From an uncultured Collinsella sp. (GTDB taxonomy: Bacteria; Actinomycetota; Coriobacteriia; Coriobacteriales; Coriobacteriaceae): a stretch of 64,000 nt of DNA. A program made the translations under genes and the position numbers. The DNA lies in the NCBI GenBank assembly GCA_959026725.1, contig CAUFMG010000007.1:1-64000 (forward strand), written 5' to 3'. Of this stretch, positions 16,086 through 22,688 are shown one piece after another. Every line of letters begins with the position of its first letter. Positions within the stretch are counted from its first letter, which is position 1. The notes under the pieces were generated by a model, which saw only the letters and a program-made list of their open reading frames with translations, was not told the origin of the DNA and did no database searches.

Positions 16086-16474
16086 TTGCGCCAACAACAC
16101 GAGACGGCGCGCGCGAGCTGTTCGCAAGCAAGCTTTCCTATGAGCAGATCACGACGAACGACATTCGAGCGCTCGAAGGATTCCTTGCAATCGAGTACGC
16201 GCATCATGAGCGCAACGGCGAGCACATGGAAATGCACCCGTGCTATCGCAAGAAGTACCAGCCGCAAATCAACCTTGCCGATGGCGGTAAAGGCATCAAA
16301 AGCGCGTTTTTGCGCGTTAGCGGCTTCTACTTCTCAGGCCGTGAAGCTATCTCGTTCAACGAAGACGGATTCATAGGCATTGCGGGCTGGGCTGATGACA
16401 CGAACGTTCAGCCATTTCTCAGAGCGTTTCACAAGTGGGTTTGTGAGTGGATGATTGGAGTTACCTACCGATGA
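16082..16474 (+). CDS. Hypothetical early phage protein
   Basis: A 130-residue protein. The centre, YRKKYQPQINLADGGKGIKSAFLRVSGFYFSGREAISF, has the feel of a beta-rich domain, and the start MIAPTTRDGARELFASKLSY is helical. No family recognised. The ATG at 16082 follows GGGGGTGA. It lies just after the putative origin and overlaps the next gene by ATGA, so it belongs to the replication operon. A DNA-metabolism role is possible. Confidence 0.55.
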   Translation: MIAPTTRDGARELFASKLSYEQITTNDIRALEGFLAIEYAHHERNGEHMEMHPCYRKKYQPQINLADGGKGIKSAFLRVSGFYFSGREAISFNEDGFIGIAGWADDTNVQPFLRAFHKWVCEWMIGVTYR

Positions 16475-16752
16475 TTGAGACGAAGCACGCGAAGAGCCTT
16501 GGCGAGCTTTCGCGCGGTGATGCCGTGGAGCATCCCGACCACTACGCGGGCGACGGCCAGATTGAGTGCATGGACGCTATGCGCTCGATGATGAGCGGCG
16601 ACCAGTACGCCTTGCCCGCCCAATCGGCCTACTGGTGGGGCTGCGCATTCAAATACCTTTGGCGCTGGCGGCGCAAGAACGGCGTTCAGGACTTGCAGAA
16701 GTGCAAGCAGTGCATCGACTACCTGATTGCCGAGACGGAAGGAAAGAAGTGA
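16471..16752 (+). CDS. DUF3310 phage protein
   Basis: A 93-residue protein with the DUF3310 signature: AVEHPDHYAGDGQIECMDAM, then YWWGCAFKYLWRWRRKNGVQDLQK, ending in KCKQCIDYLI. This family (gp1.7-like nucleotide kinases of T7 relatives share the domain) is frequent in phage replication modules and has been linked to nucleotide metabolism. The ATG overlaps the previous stop as ATGA. Family call firm, activity inferred. Confidence 0.75.
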   Translation: MIETKHAKSLGELSRGDAVEHPDHYAGDGQIECMDAMRSMMSGDQYALPAQSAYWWGCAFKYLWRWRRKNGVQDLQKCKQCIDYLIAETEGKK

Positions 16753-16895
16753 AGCGCTACCAGATCGTACTTTGCGCCGTTGCCACCGCAGCTACCGTAG
16801 CCGCGTTCTGGTGCGTCTGCTACTGGGCTTATCAAGCGCTTCTGGCAATCGCGCTGTTTCTAGTGTTTCTCGCGCTTATAGCGCTCACGTTTTAG
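16749..16895 (+). CDS. Small membrane protein
   Basis: A 48-residue, very hydrophobic product (VLCAVATAATVAAFWCVCYW, LLAIALFLVFLALIAL) with two predicted helices. GTG at 16749 overlaps the stop of the DUF3310 gene as GTGA and is preceded by GGAAGGAAAG. Role unknown; it lies next to a second small membrane protein. Confidence 0.5.
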   Translation: MKRYQIVLCAVATAATVAAFWCVCYWAYQALLAIALFLVFLALIALTF

Positions 16896-16905
16896 GAGGT
16901 TTCAC

Positions 16906-17103
16906 ATGCTGAAAGAAGATAGAGAGATCGAGCAGGGCGCATACGGATGCGCCGCAATCGTCCTGCTTTCCATTCTGGCGCTCGTTGTGAGCATCGCGGT
17001 TGGCGTGTTCTTCGGCGCTGGTTTCGGGCTTATCGCCTTTGCCGTGTTCGTCGTGTTCGCGCTCACCTGCGTTATGCGCGCGTTCATGAAGGTTGGCAAG
17101 TAG
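16906..17103 (+). CDS. Small membrane protein
   Basis: A 65-residue protein with two predicted membrane helices (AAIVLLSILALVVSIAVGVF and GLIAFAVFVVFALTCVMRAF) after an acidic N-terminus, and a short basic C-terminus. TTTTAGGAGG gives a strong start. Together with the preceding gene it forms a pair of early membrane peptides; their function is not clear. Confidence 0.55.
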   Translation: MLKEDREIEQGAYGCAAIVLLSILALVVSIAVGVFFGAGFGLIAFAVFVVFALTCVMRAFMKVGK

Positions 17104-17104
17104 C

Positions 17105-17326
17105 ATGGGCGGCAAGTACGAGGTTCGCGGCGCGATGAGCGGACTTTGCCCGTTCTGGGACGGTCAATTTACCAACTCGCTTGCTCATGCCCTGCTGCTG
17201 CTCATCCGATTTTCTCTGAAGTACCGAATCGTTGAGTTCAACATCAGGAAAGAGCCGTTGGATTGCGCGGACTGCCACGACGATAACTGCCCTTCGCGGA
17301 TTCGTGAAAACTGCGAGTGGTCATGA
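17105..17326 (+). CDS. Small cysteine-containing phage protein
   Basis: A 73-residue protein. Its C-terminus has LDCADCHDDNCPSRIRENC, a Cys-rich segment able to bind zinc, after an amphipathic centre. It starts two nt past the previous stop with little ribosome-binding signal, so coupling is likely, and its stop overlaps the tyrosine integrase start. No family recognised. Confidence 0.45.
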   Translation: MGGKYEVRGAMSGLCPFWDGQFTNSLAHALLLLIRFSLKYRIVEFNIRKEPLDCADCHDDNCPSRIRENCEWS

Positions 17327-18501
17327 TGGGCGTTAAGGTCAAGCGCGGTGCAGATGGCGTTTTCGAGTGCCGGTTGTACCTTGGTCGCAGCATCGACGGC
17401 AAGGCGATTCGCCCTTACAAGCGGTTTCCGAATGCGGCAACCGAAGAGGAAGCGCAAGCCCTCGCTGAGACGTGGGCGGCTTACGTGACGGCTGACGGAA
17501 CGGTTAGAAGCGCCCGCTTGACCGATTTGCTCGAAGACTACGTGCAACTGCGCGAGCGCAACGGCGCAAGCCCGAACAGCATTAAGAGCTATCGGCTGTT
17601 CTGCCGCTACGTCGCACGTTACCTGAAGACCGCAAACGCACGCGATCTTGGCGTTATGGACTTCAACCGATTTGAGCAACGCTTGCTCATGGCAAAGGAC
17701 GAAGGAGGGCAAGGGCTTTGTCGCAATAGCGTTATCAACGTCCACAACTTCTTGCGCGGCGCTTATAACCACTTCGTAGACGCTGGCATTTGCGACGCTA
17801 ACCCGCTGGTGTACGTCGCCAAACCATCGCCGGAACGACACGAAGCTTCGGCGCTCACCGAATGGGACTTCGAGGGCTTCAACGAGAAGCTAGAGGGCGC
17901 GCTTAGCAAGGAGATCAAGACGAAGGCCGATTACCGCGCCGCCGTCTACGCCTTCGCCTCGTGGCTGTCGCTCGTTACCGGCATGCGCGTTGGCGAGGTC
18001 TGCGCGGTGCAGCGCATCGACGTTAAGCGAGCCCTGTCTTACGTCCACGTCGGCGGCAACGTCATTGAGGGCAAGGGCAAGAAGCCTTATCGCCGCAACG
18101 TCACCAAAGGCCGCAAGTGCCGCAACATCGCGCTTACGCAAGACGATATCGCGGTCATTGATGCCTTCACGAAGCTTCAGAGCGCCGTTCTGGGGCGTTT
18201 GGGCGCAGATTGCCCACTGGTGACGCTAGACGGCTCATATATGCGCCCAACGACGATTTCACGGGCTTTCAGCCGCATACGCGACGCATGCGGACTGCCG
18301 CGAGAGATCACGTTTCACAGCTTGCGTCACACGCACGCTTCGTGGCTTATCGCCAACGGCTGCGACCTGAAGACGCTATCGGAGCGCATGGGGCACGCGG
18401 ACGAAGCAACGACGCTTCGAATCTACGGCCACCTGATGCCCGGACGAGACGCGGCGGCGGCTCAGCTCTTCAGTGAAGCGAAGCGCCGTGCGGCGGGTTA
18501 G
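17323..18501 (+). CDS. Tyrosine recombinase inside the early operon
   Basis: A 392-residue phage-type tyrosine recombinase. An AP2-like DNA-binding N-terminus, a SAM-like core-binding domain (TDLLEDYVQLRERNGASPNS) and a complete catalytic domain are visible: Arg in TGMRVGEVCAV, HSLRHTHASWL, and the nucleophile in TLRIYGHLM. The ATG overlaps the previous stop as ATGA. It is transcribed with the lytic early genes and lies 6.4 kb from attL, behind ORFs it overlaps, so it is not positioned as the integrase of this prophage. It may be a second integration system, a remnant of recombination between phages, or a resolvase. Confidence 0.88.
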   Translation: MMGVKVKRGADGVFECRLYLGRSIDGKAIRPYKRFPNAATEEEAQALAETWAAYVTADGTVRSARLTDLLEDYVQLRERNGASPNSIKSYRLFCRYVARYLKTANARDLGVMDFNRFEQRLLMAKDEGGQGLCRNSVINVHNFLRGAYNHFVDAGICDANPLVYVAKPSPERHEASALTEWDFEGFNEKLEGALSKEIKTKADYRAAVYAFASWLSLVTGMRVGEVCAVQRIDVKRALSYVHVGGNVIEGKGKKPYRRNVTKGRKCRNIALTQDDIAVIDAFTKLQSAVLGRLGADCPLVTLDGSYMRPTTISRAFSRIRDACGLPREITFHSLRHTHASWLIANGCDLKTLSERMGHADEATTLRIYGHLMPGRDAAAAQLFSEAKRRAAG

Positions 18502-18654
18502 GAGGTGTGCCAAAGGTGAACCAAAACGCCGTTTTCGGGCATCGCGGCGACCGAGGACGAAACGCGAGATAAACCGCCGCTTTCGGTTCGGGTTTAGACA
18601 GCCCGTGCCGGATAAGAAGTAATTATCAGGCAATCGTGAGAAGGGAGGGTGCCA

Positions 18655-18906
18655 GTGGAGCCGCAAACGTTCGATTTCAAGCCTGACGCGCCGAAGCTAA
18701 GCAAGGAAATGCAAGCGACGTTGGCTAAGACCGAAGCCGCCCTGAAGCGGATGTGGGAGCGCGAGAAGCAGGAAGCGCAGACGGTCTACGAGATCACGAT
18801 TCCCGCCCAAACGCTGACCATCGTTGGCAAGGAGCACGCGGAGCACGTCTTGAAGTCACTGAAGGCGATTCGGGTTTCCGGCACCTACCGCGTCACGAAG
18901 AAATGA
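18655..18906 (+). CDS. Hypothetical phage protein
   Basis: An 83-residue protein with a charged helix (KEMQATLAKTEAALKRMWEREK) and a short beta-rich end. GTG at 18655 follows AAGGGAGG at 6 nt. The 150 bp between the tyrosine recombinase and this gene hold no convincing gene and could contain a recombination site of that enzyme. No family recognised. Confidence 0.5.
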   Translation: MEPQTFDFKPDAPKLSKEMQATLAKTEAALKRMWEREKQEAQTVYEITIPAQTLTIVGKEHAEHVLKSLKAIRVSGTYRVTKK

Positions 18907-18912
18907 GGTGCG

Positions 18913-19089
18913 ATGAAGACCATTGAGCTTAACGACGATGACTGGGCACGGCTCAAACGCAAGCTCATGACGCAGAGCGTTGACGATGCCATGAAGGACT
19001 ACACGCCGCCCGTCAAGCTTACGCACGGCAACGAATACATCACCTACGAAACAGGGGGTGAAGAAGACAATGAGCGGTCTAACGAATGA
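18913..19089 (+). CDS. Small acidic phage protein
   Basis: A 58-residue open frame starting MKTIELNDDDWARLKRKLMT, ending in a very acidic tail (TGGEEDNERSNE). The opening looks like a small strand-helix unit of phage regulatory proteins. GAGGTG lies close upstream, overlapping the previous stop. It overlaps the next gene by 20 nt. Kept because start signal and spacing fit the operon. Confidence 0.4.
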   Translation: MKTIELNDDDWARLKRKLMTQSVDDAMKDYTPPVKLTHGNEYITYETGGEEDNERSNE

Positions 19090-19249
19090 GCAATGGAAAC
19101 GTATCTTCAACGGTGTTGCTGACAGGGCACCAGAAATCTTCAAAGACTGCGATTTGCAGTTCTCAATTTCCGTCCGCAACGAGGACGGAACCGAAGAAAC
19201 GATTTACGAACACGAAGGGAAGAAAGATGATTCCGACATTGACAACTGA
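19070..19249 (+). CDS. Small acidic phage protein
   Basis: A 59-residue protein, MSGLTNEQWKRIFNGVADRA at its start and a very acidic C-terminus. GGGGGTGAAG precedes the ATG at 19070. It overlaps both neighbours. No domain recognised. Confidence 0.4.
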   Translation: MSGLTNEQWKRIFNGVADRAPEIFKDCDLQFSISVRNEDGTEETIYEHEGKKDDSDIDN

Positions 19250-19544
19250 GCAACGCAGAGAAAACCTTGAAAAGGCCAAGGCGGCACGGCAGCGCCGCGC
19301 CGCGATCTTGAAGGGCGTTGCCGACGGCTCCTATACCGTCCCCGACGTGCTCAACATGGCTTTCACCGATGATGCGGTGTCGCGAATGAAGGTGTTCACT
19401 CTCATCAAGGCTGCACCGGGCTACGGATTTGCCCGCACGCAGCAGACCATGCGCAAGCTCCACATTTCCGAATCGCGTCGCCTTCGCGGTCTTGGGGCGA
19501 ATCAGCGAGCGGCGCTTGTCGAACTGTTCGGGGGTGCGCGGTGA
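19227..19544 (+). CDS. Phage-encoded actinobacterial integration host factor (mIHF)
   Basis: A 105-residue protein. TTEQRRENLEKAKAARQRRA at the N-terminus and KVFTLIKAAPGYGFARTQQT followed by SRRLRGLGANQRAALVELF at the C-terminus match the mIHF family, the nucleoid protein first found as the host factor for mycobacteriophage L5 integration. The GxGxxRA-type helix-two-turn-helix and the RRVRGLGxNQR end are well kept. ATG at 19227 follows AAGGGAAG. It sits two genes' length from a tyrosine recombinase and directly before ssb. A phage copy could make recombination independent of host IHF or help genome folding. Confidence 0.8.
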   Translation: MIPTLTTEQRRENLEKAKAARQRRAAILKGVADGSYTVPDVLNMAFTDDAVSRMKVFTLIKAAPGYGFARTQQTMRKLHISESRRLRGLGANQRAALVELFGGAR

Positions 19545-19996
19545 GCCTTAACAAGATCACGCTATCTGGAAATCTCGGTGCAGATGCCGAGCTGCGCTAT
19601 ACGAAGAGCGGAAACCCTGTCGTTTCGTTCTCGCTTGCTGTCAACGAGCGCACGCCGAACGGAGACGGAACGTGGGGCGAATACACCAACTGGCCTGATT
19701 GCGTTATGTTCGGCAAGCGCGCCGAAGCGCTCGCGCCGTGGCTTCGCAAGGGTACCAAGATTTCGCTTCTCGGACGCATACACACGCGCAGCTACCAGAA
19801 GGACGGACAGAGCATCAAACGCTGGGAAGTGCGCGTTGATGATGTGGAACTCATGCAGTACAAGCGCGACGCGCAATCGCCAGCACAAGCGAACGCAGCC
19901 GCGCCCGGTCTTGCGATGGCTACCGGCGACCCGTCGCCCGTTGCGTCAGTGCAACCGGCAGCGCCAGACCTTTACGACGATGACGTACCGTTTTAG
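19541..19996 (+). CDS. ssb: Single-stranded DNA-binding protein
   Basis: A 151-residue SSB. An OB fold (KITLSGNLGADAELRYTKSG, VVSFSLAVNERT, KGTKISLLGRIHTRSYQKDG) occupies the first 110 residues, then a Pro/Ala-rich linker and the acidic tip DLYDDDVPF that recruits partner enzymes. GTG at 19541 overlaps the mIHF stop by 4 nt. Coats ssDNA during phage replication. Confidence 0.93.
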   Translation: MSLNKITLSGNLGADAELRYTKSGNPVVSFSLAVNERTPNGDGTWGEYTNWPDCVMFGKRAEALAPWLRKGTKISLLGRIHTRSYQKDGQSIKRWEVRVDDVELMQYKRDAQSPAQANAAAPGLAMATGDPSPVASVQPAAPDLYDDDVPF

Positions 19997-20007
19997 GAGG
20001 AAGAAGG

Positions 20008-20292
20008 ATGTTCGGAATCAAGAAGAAGGGCGCAGAGATCAAGCAGCCCGTTTATGTCGTGCTCGTGCCGGAGGTCGCGGCATACGCCAGTGCCGCTTCG
20101 TTCCCGGTAGATTCGGCGGGTAAGCTCGTTTTTCTCAACGACACGGTGGAGCATGAGGGCAGCGAATATCAGGTTGTCGCGATGAGCCACCGAAACAAGG
20201 TTGTTATCCGTCCGAAGGGTCAGACTTACGGCGGCAAGTGGGTTAAGGCTGGAAGCGTGCGCGTCACGCGTCATGTTCTGGGGGTGCGCTAA
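20008..20292 (+). CDS. Hypothetical phage protein
   Basis: A 94-residue beta-rich protein. VYVVLVPEVAAYASAASFPV and LVFLNDTVEHEGSEYQVVAM suggest a small barrel. TTTTAGGAGGAAG gives a strong start. It lies between ssb and dut and its stop overlaps the dut start, so it is expressed with the nucleotide and ssDNA genes. No family recognised. Confidence 0.55.
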   Translation: MFGIKKKGAEIKQPVYVVLVPEVAAYASAASFPVDSAGKLVFLNDTVEHEGSEYQVVAMSHRNKVVIRPKGQTYGGKWVKAGSVRVTRHVLGVR

Positions 20293-20729
20293 TGATTGGC
20301 AGGAAGCTTCGCGCTAAGAAGGTCAATGAGGGAATCGAGATGCCGCGCTATGCGCATGAGGGCGATGCTGGGCTTGACCTTCGCATTACCGAGACTGTCA
20401 CGCTCGAGCCGATGCAGAAGTGCGTTGTCGGTTGCGGCCTTGCCGTCGAGATTCCGAGCGGTTGCGTGGGGCTGGTGTTCCCGCGCAGCGGCCTTGCGGC
20501 AAAACAGGGCATCACGCTTTCGAATAGCGTTGGCGTTATCGACAGCGGCTATCGCGGCGAGGTCTGCGCGGCTCTCATAAACCAGAGCTACGAGACAGTT
20601 ACGCTCGAAGCTGGAACGCGCGTCTGCCAGCTTGTCGTTATGCCCTATGTGCCGTGCGATCTCGTGCCGGTCGATGAGCTTAGCGACACCGAGCGCGGCA
20701 CTGGCGGTTTCGGCAGCACGGGCGTTTAG
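20292..20729 (+). CDS. dut: dUTP diphosphatase
   Basis: A 145-residue trimeric-type dUTPase. All motifs are present: HEGDAGLDL (1), PRSGLAAKQGI (2), GVIDSGYRGE (3), RVCQLVV (4) and the glycine-rich ERGTGGFGSTG (5) at the C-terminus. It hydrolyses dUTP to dUMP, keeping uracil out of phage DNA. TAATG overlap with the preceding gene. Confidence 0.93.
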   Translation: MIGRKLRAKKVNEGIEMPRYAHEGDAGLDLRITETVTLEPMQKCVVGCGLAVEIPSGCVGLVFPRSGLAAKQGITLSNSVGVIDSGYRGEVCAALINQSYETVTLEAGTRVCQLVVMPYVPCDLVPVDELSDTERGTGGFGSTGV

Positions 20730-20741
20730 TAGGTGGCTGTC

Positions 20742-21128
20742 ATGCTGGCAATAATCGGTGGAAGGCAAACGGGCAAGACAACGTGCCTTATCGAAATGTC
20801 GAACGAGACTGGCTATCCAATCCTGACCGCGACGCGCGGCATGGCGGAGAGCATCGAGCTTATGGCTCGAAGGATGCACAAGGAAATTCCGCCAGTGATT
20901 ACGCCTTCTAGCTACGTCATGAAGGGCGAGCGCGTCATTGTTGATGAGGTGGGATTGCTCATCGAGTGCATTACGGGCGCAGAAGTGGTAGCGGCTTCAA
21001 TAGACGGCGTTGCTCTGGTTAAGGCTCAGCCGCCGAGCACCGACCTTGCGAAGCTTGGGATGTGGGAAGCCTTCAAGCTTTGGCGCTCAGAGCTCAAGCG
21101 CGCGCGATCTGGCGGTGACGGCATGTGA
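20742..21128 (+). CDS. P-loop phage protein
   Basis: A 128-residue protein with a Walker A motif right at the start, IIGGRQTGKTTCLIEM, followed by a short alpha/beta core with VIVDEVG as a possible Walker B. It resembles small phage P-loop proteins that feed into helicase or packaging work, but is too short for a helicase. ATG at 20742 is served by AGGTGG; a GTG three codons upstream is possible. Its stop overlaps the next gene as GTGA. Confidence 0.55.
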   Translation: MLAIIGGRQTGKTTCLIEMSNETGYPILTATRGMAESIELMARRMHKEIPPVITPSSYVMKGERVIVDEVGLLIECITGAEVVAASIDGVALVKAQPPSTDLAKLGMWEAFKLWRSELKRARSGGDGM

Positions 21129-21574
21129 GGGCAAAGGAGTATTTCGAGGGCATCCGCGCCGAGGTGGTGAAGACCGACAGGGCGCGGGAAATGCTCGAAC
21201 GCATGAAGGCGCGTGAAGGAGCCAAGGCGCAGAGCTATCAGGCTGGCGGCGGGAGTGGAGACGTCAGCGACCCTATGGATTCGATATCGCGCCGCATAGA
21301 CTTCGAGGGAAGGTTGAAGAAGCGCATTGCCGATGCAGAGGAAGCCATAGACGAAGCGTGCGAAGTGCTATACGGTGCTGACGGTCGCGGAGGGCTTGCG
21401 AAGCTGAAGGGCACGCGATACGCAGACGCTATCTGCATGGGGTATCTGCAAGCGCAGCCATGGAGTGAGATTGCCGAAATCATGCAAGGTTCGGTGCGGT
21501 GGTGCCACGCGCTTTGCGATGTAGGTTTTGCGTACATTGACGAAGTTGGATGGGCGCATGTGAAAAGCGCCTGA
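21125..21574 (+). CDS. Putative late-gene regulator (ArpU/sigma-like)
   Basis: A 149-residue protein. After a helical N-terminus, RRIDFEGRLKKRIADAEEAIDEA and the C-terminal CMGYLQAQPWSEIAEIMQGSVRWCHALC form a helical unit with a sigma-4-like helix-turn-helix. Proteins of this type (ArpU, RinA and DUF1492 relatives) are typically the last early gene of Gram-positive siphophages and turn on the packaging and head operon. Here it is the last gene before a terminator, tRNA-Ser and HNH-terminase, which fits. Role inferred. Confidence 0.6.
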   Translation: MRAKEYFEGIRAEVVKTDRAREMLERMKAREGAKAQSYQAGGGSGDVSDPMDSISRRIDFEGRLKKRIADAEEAIDEACEVLYGADGRGGLAKLKGTRYADAICMGYLQAQPWSEIAEIMQGSVRWCHALCDVGFAYIDEVGWAHVKSA

Positions 21575-21635
21575 TAAATCGTTGTTCACATCAGTTCACT
21601 ACTTCTGCTAGAATTCGGTACGGTGGATTAGGTCA

Positions 21636-21667
21636 AGGCCACGGGCAGTCGCGCTCGTGGCCTTTTT
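21636..21667 (+). terminator. Terminator between early and late phage regions
   Basis: AGGCCACG, a 12-nt loop, CGTGGCCT and TTTTTG. It separates the regulator gene from the tRNA and late genes. Either a new late promoter starts beyond it or the regulator allows read-through. Confidence 0.8.
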
Positions 21668-21671
21668 GTTT

Positions 21672-21759
21672 GGAGCGTTGGCAGAGTGGCTTATTGCGCA
21701 CGGTTGCTAACCGTGTGGCGCGCCAGCGCCCGTAGGTTCGAATCCTACACGCTCCGCCA
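21672..21759 (+). tRNA. tRNA-Ser(GCT), phage-encoded
   Basis: An 88-nt class II tRNA. GGAGCGT pairs with ACGCTCC, discriminator G, encoded CCA. The anticodon loop reads TTGCTAA, so GCT for AGC/AGT codons. A long variable arm (GGCGC-GCCA-GCGCC) confirms Ser. T arm GTAGG-TTCGAAT-CCTAC. It lies at the head of the late region. Confidence 0.92.
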
Positions 21760-21777
21760 TATCTCAGGGGGTGCGCC

Positions 21778-22095
21778 ATGGCTAAGGACTTCTCGCGTGC
21801 CTTCTACTCATCCGCCGACTGGGAACACGCCAGAGACGCGGCGCTGACGCGCGACGCTCACCTATGCCAGCACTGCTTGCAGCAAGGAGAGATCACGCCC
21901 GCCGTCATGGTGCATCACATCACGGAGCTGACACCAGCGAACGTCAACGACCCGAACGTTGCGACCAACCTAGACAACCTCGTTAGCCTTTGCGACCGAT
22001 GCCATAAGAAGGTGCATGGTTGGATAAGGCAAGGCTCAACGCGTCAAGGGTTGGCTTTCGACAGCGACGGGAACTTGATATCGCTTTCAGACTGA
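21778..22095 (+). CDS. HNH endonuclease of the packaging module
   Basis: A 105-residue HNH nuclease. CQHCLQQGEITPAVMVHHIT holds the first Cys pair and the HH motif, then LDNLVSLCDRCHKKVHG supplies the Asn, the second Cys pair and the final His. Small HNH proteins next to terminase are needed for cos cleavage in HK97-type phages. GGGGGTG precedes the ATG. It is the first protein gene of the late transcript. Confidence 0.9.
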   Translation: MAKDFSRAFYSSADWEHARDAALTRDAHLCQHCLQQGEITPAVMVHHITELTPANVNDPNVATNLDNLVSLCDRCHKKVHGWIRQGSTRQGLAFDSDGNLISLSD

Positions 22096-22265
22096 CACAC
22101 AAACACGACACAACGCGGCGCAAGCGCGGGAAATCGAACGCAAAACCGCAGGTAGACCCGCGTGACAATCCCCCCGGTCTGAAAAACGCAGACGGTGCCT
22201 AGGGCACCAACGCCGGGAGGTAATTTCTTGCGCGTGACGGATTTTCGAAAGGGGGTGGTCTTGCG
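22096..22265. other. Gap between HNH and terminase; candidate cos site
   Basis: The 170 bp hold no gene. A C-run (AATCCCCCCGGTC around 22168-22180), a CGCGTGAC word that occurs twice (about 22160 and 22231) and CGAAAGGGGGTGG near the end are visible. In HNH-containing cos phages the cleavage site lies exactly here. The site itself cannot be pinned down from sequence alone. Confidence 0.4.
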
Positions 22266-22688
22266 ATGACGGCAAAAGTAGGCAATACTTCGAAAGTTTC
22301 GACCGCAGTCGCGGGGAATAGCCCGCCGAAGCGGAGAGTTGCCAAGGAGAAGCGCGTAGAGAGCGAGCTTCGAAAGCTGCGCGAGATCACCAAGGGCGCT
22401 ATCCCCGATGAGAAGCGAAAAACCGTCATGCCGCTGCTTGCGAACCTCGCTTTTCTGAAAGTCAAGCTTGACGATGCCCGCGCCGATCTGCTCTACGAAG
22501 ATATCTTCACCGAGTATGACAACGGCGGCGGGCAAACCGGGCTGCGCGAGCACCCCGGATTCAGCGCATACAACAAGCTGTTCACTACGTTTTCGCGCGG
22601 CGTGAAGCAGCTTACCGACATGATGCCGAACGGCACCGCCGCTGCCGACGCGCTCATTGATTTCATCAATGAAACGCGGTACGGCTAG
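22266..22688 (+). CDS. Terminase small subunit
   Basis: A 140-residue protein placed between HNH and the large terminase. It has a basic N-terminus, a helical region (EITKGAIPDEKRKTVMPLLA) and YDNGGGQTGLREHPGFSAYN, a stretch typical of small-terminase-like proteins of P27/phage-associated type. It would recognise the packaging site. AAAGGGGGTGG precedes the ATG. Its end overlaps the large subunit by 20 nt. Confidence 0.75.
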   Translation: MTAKVGNTSKVSTAVAGNSPPKRRVAKEKRVESELRKLREITKGAIPDEKRKTVMPLLANLAFLKVKLDDARADLLYEDIFTEYDNGGGQTGLREHPGFSAYNKLFTTFSRGVKQLTDMMPNGTAAADALIDFINETRYG

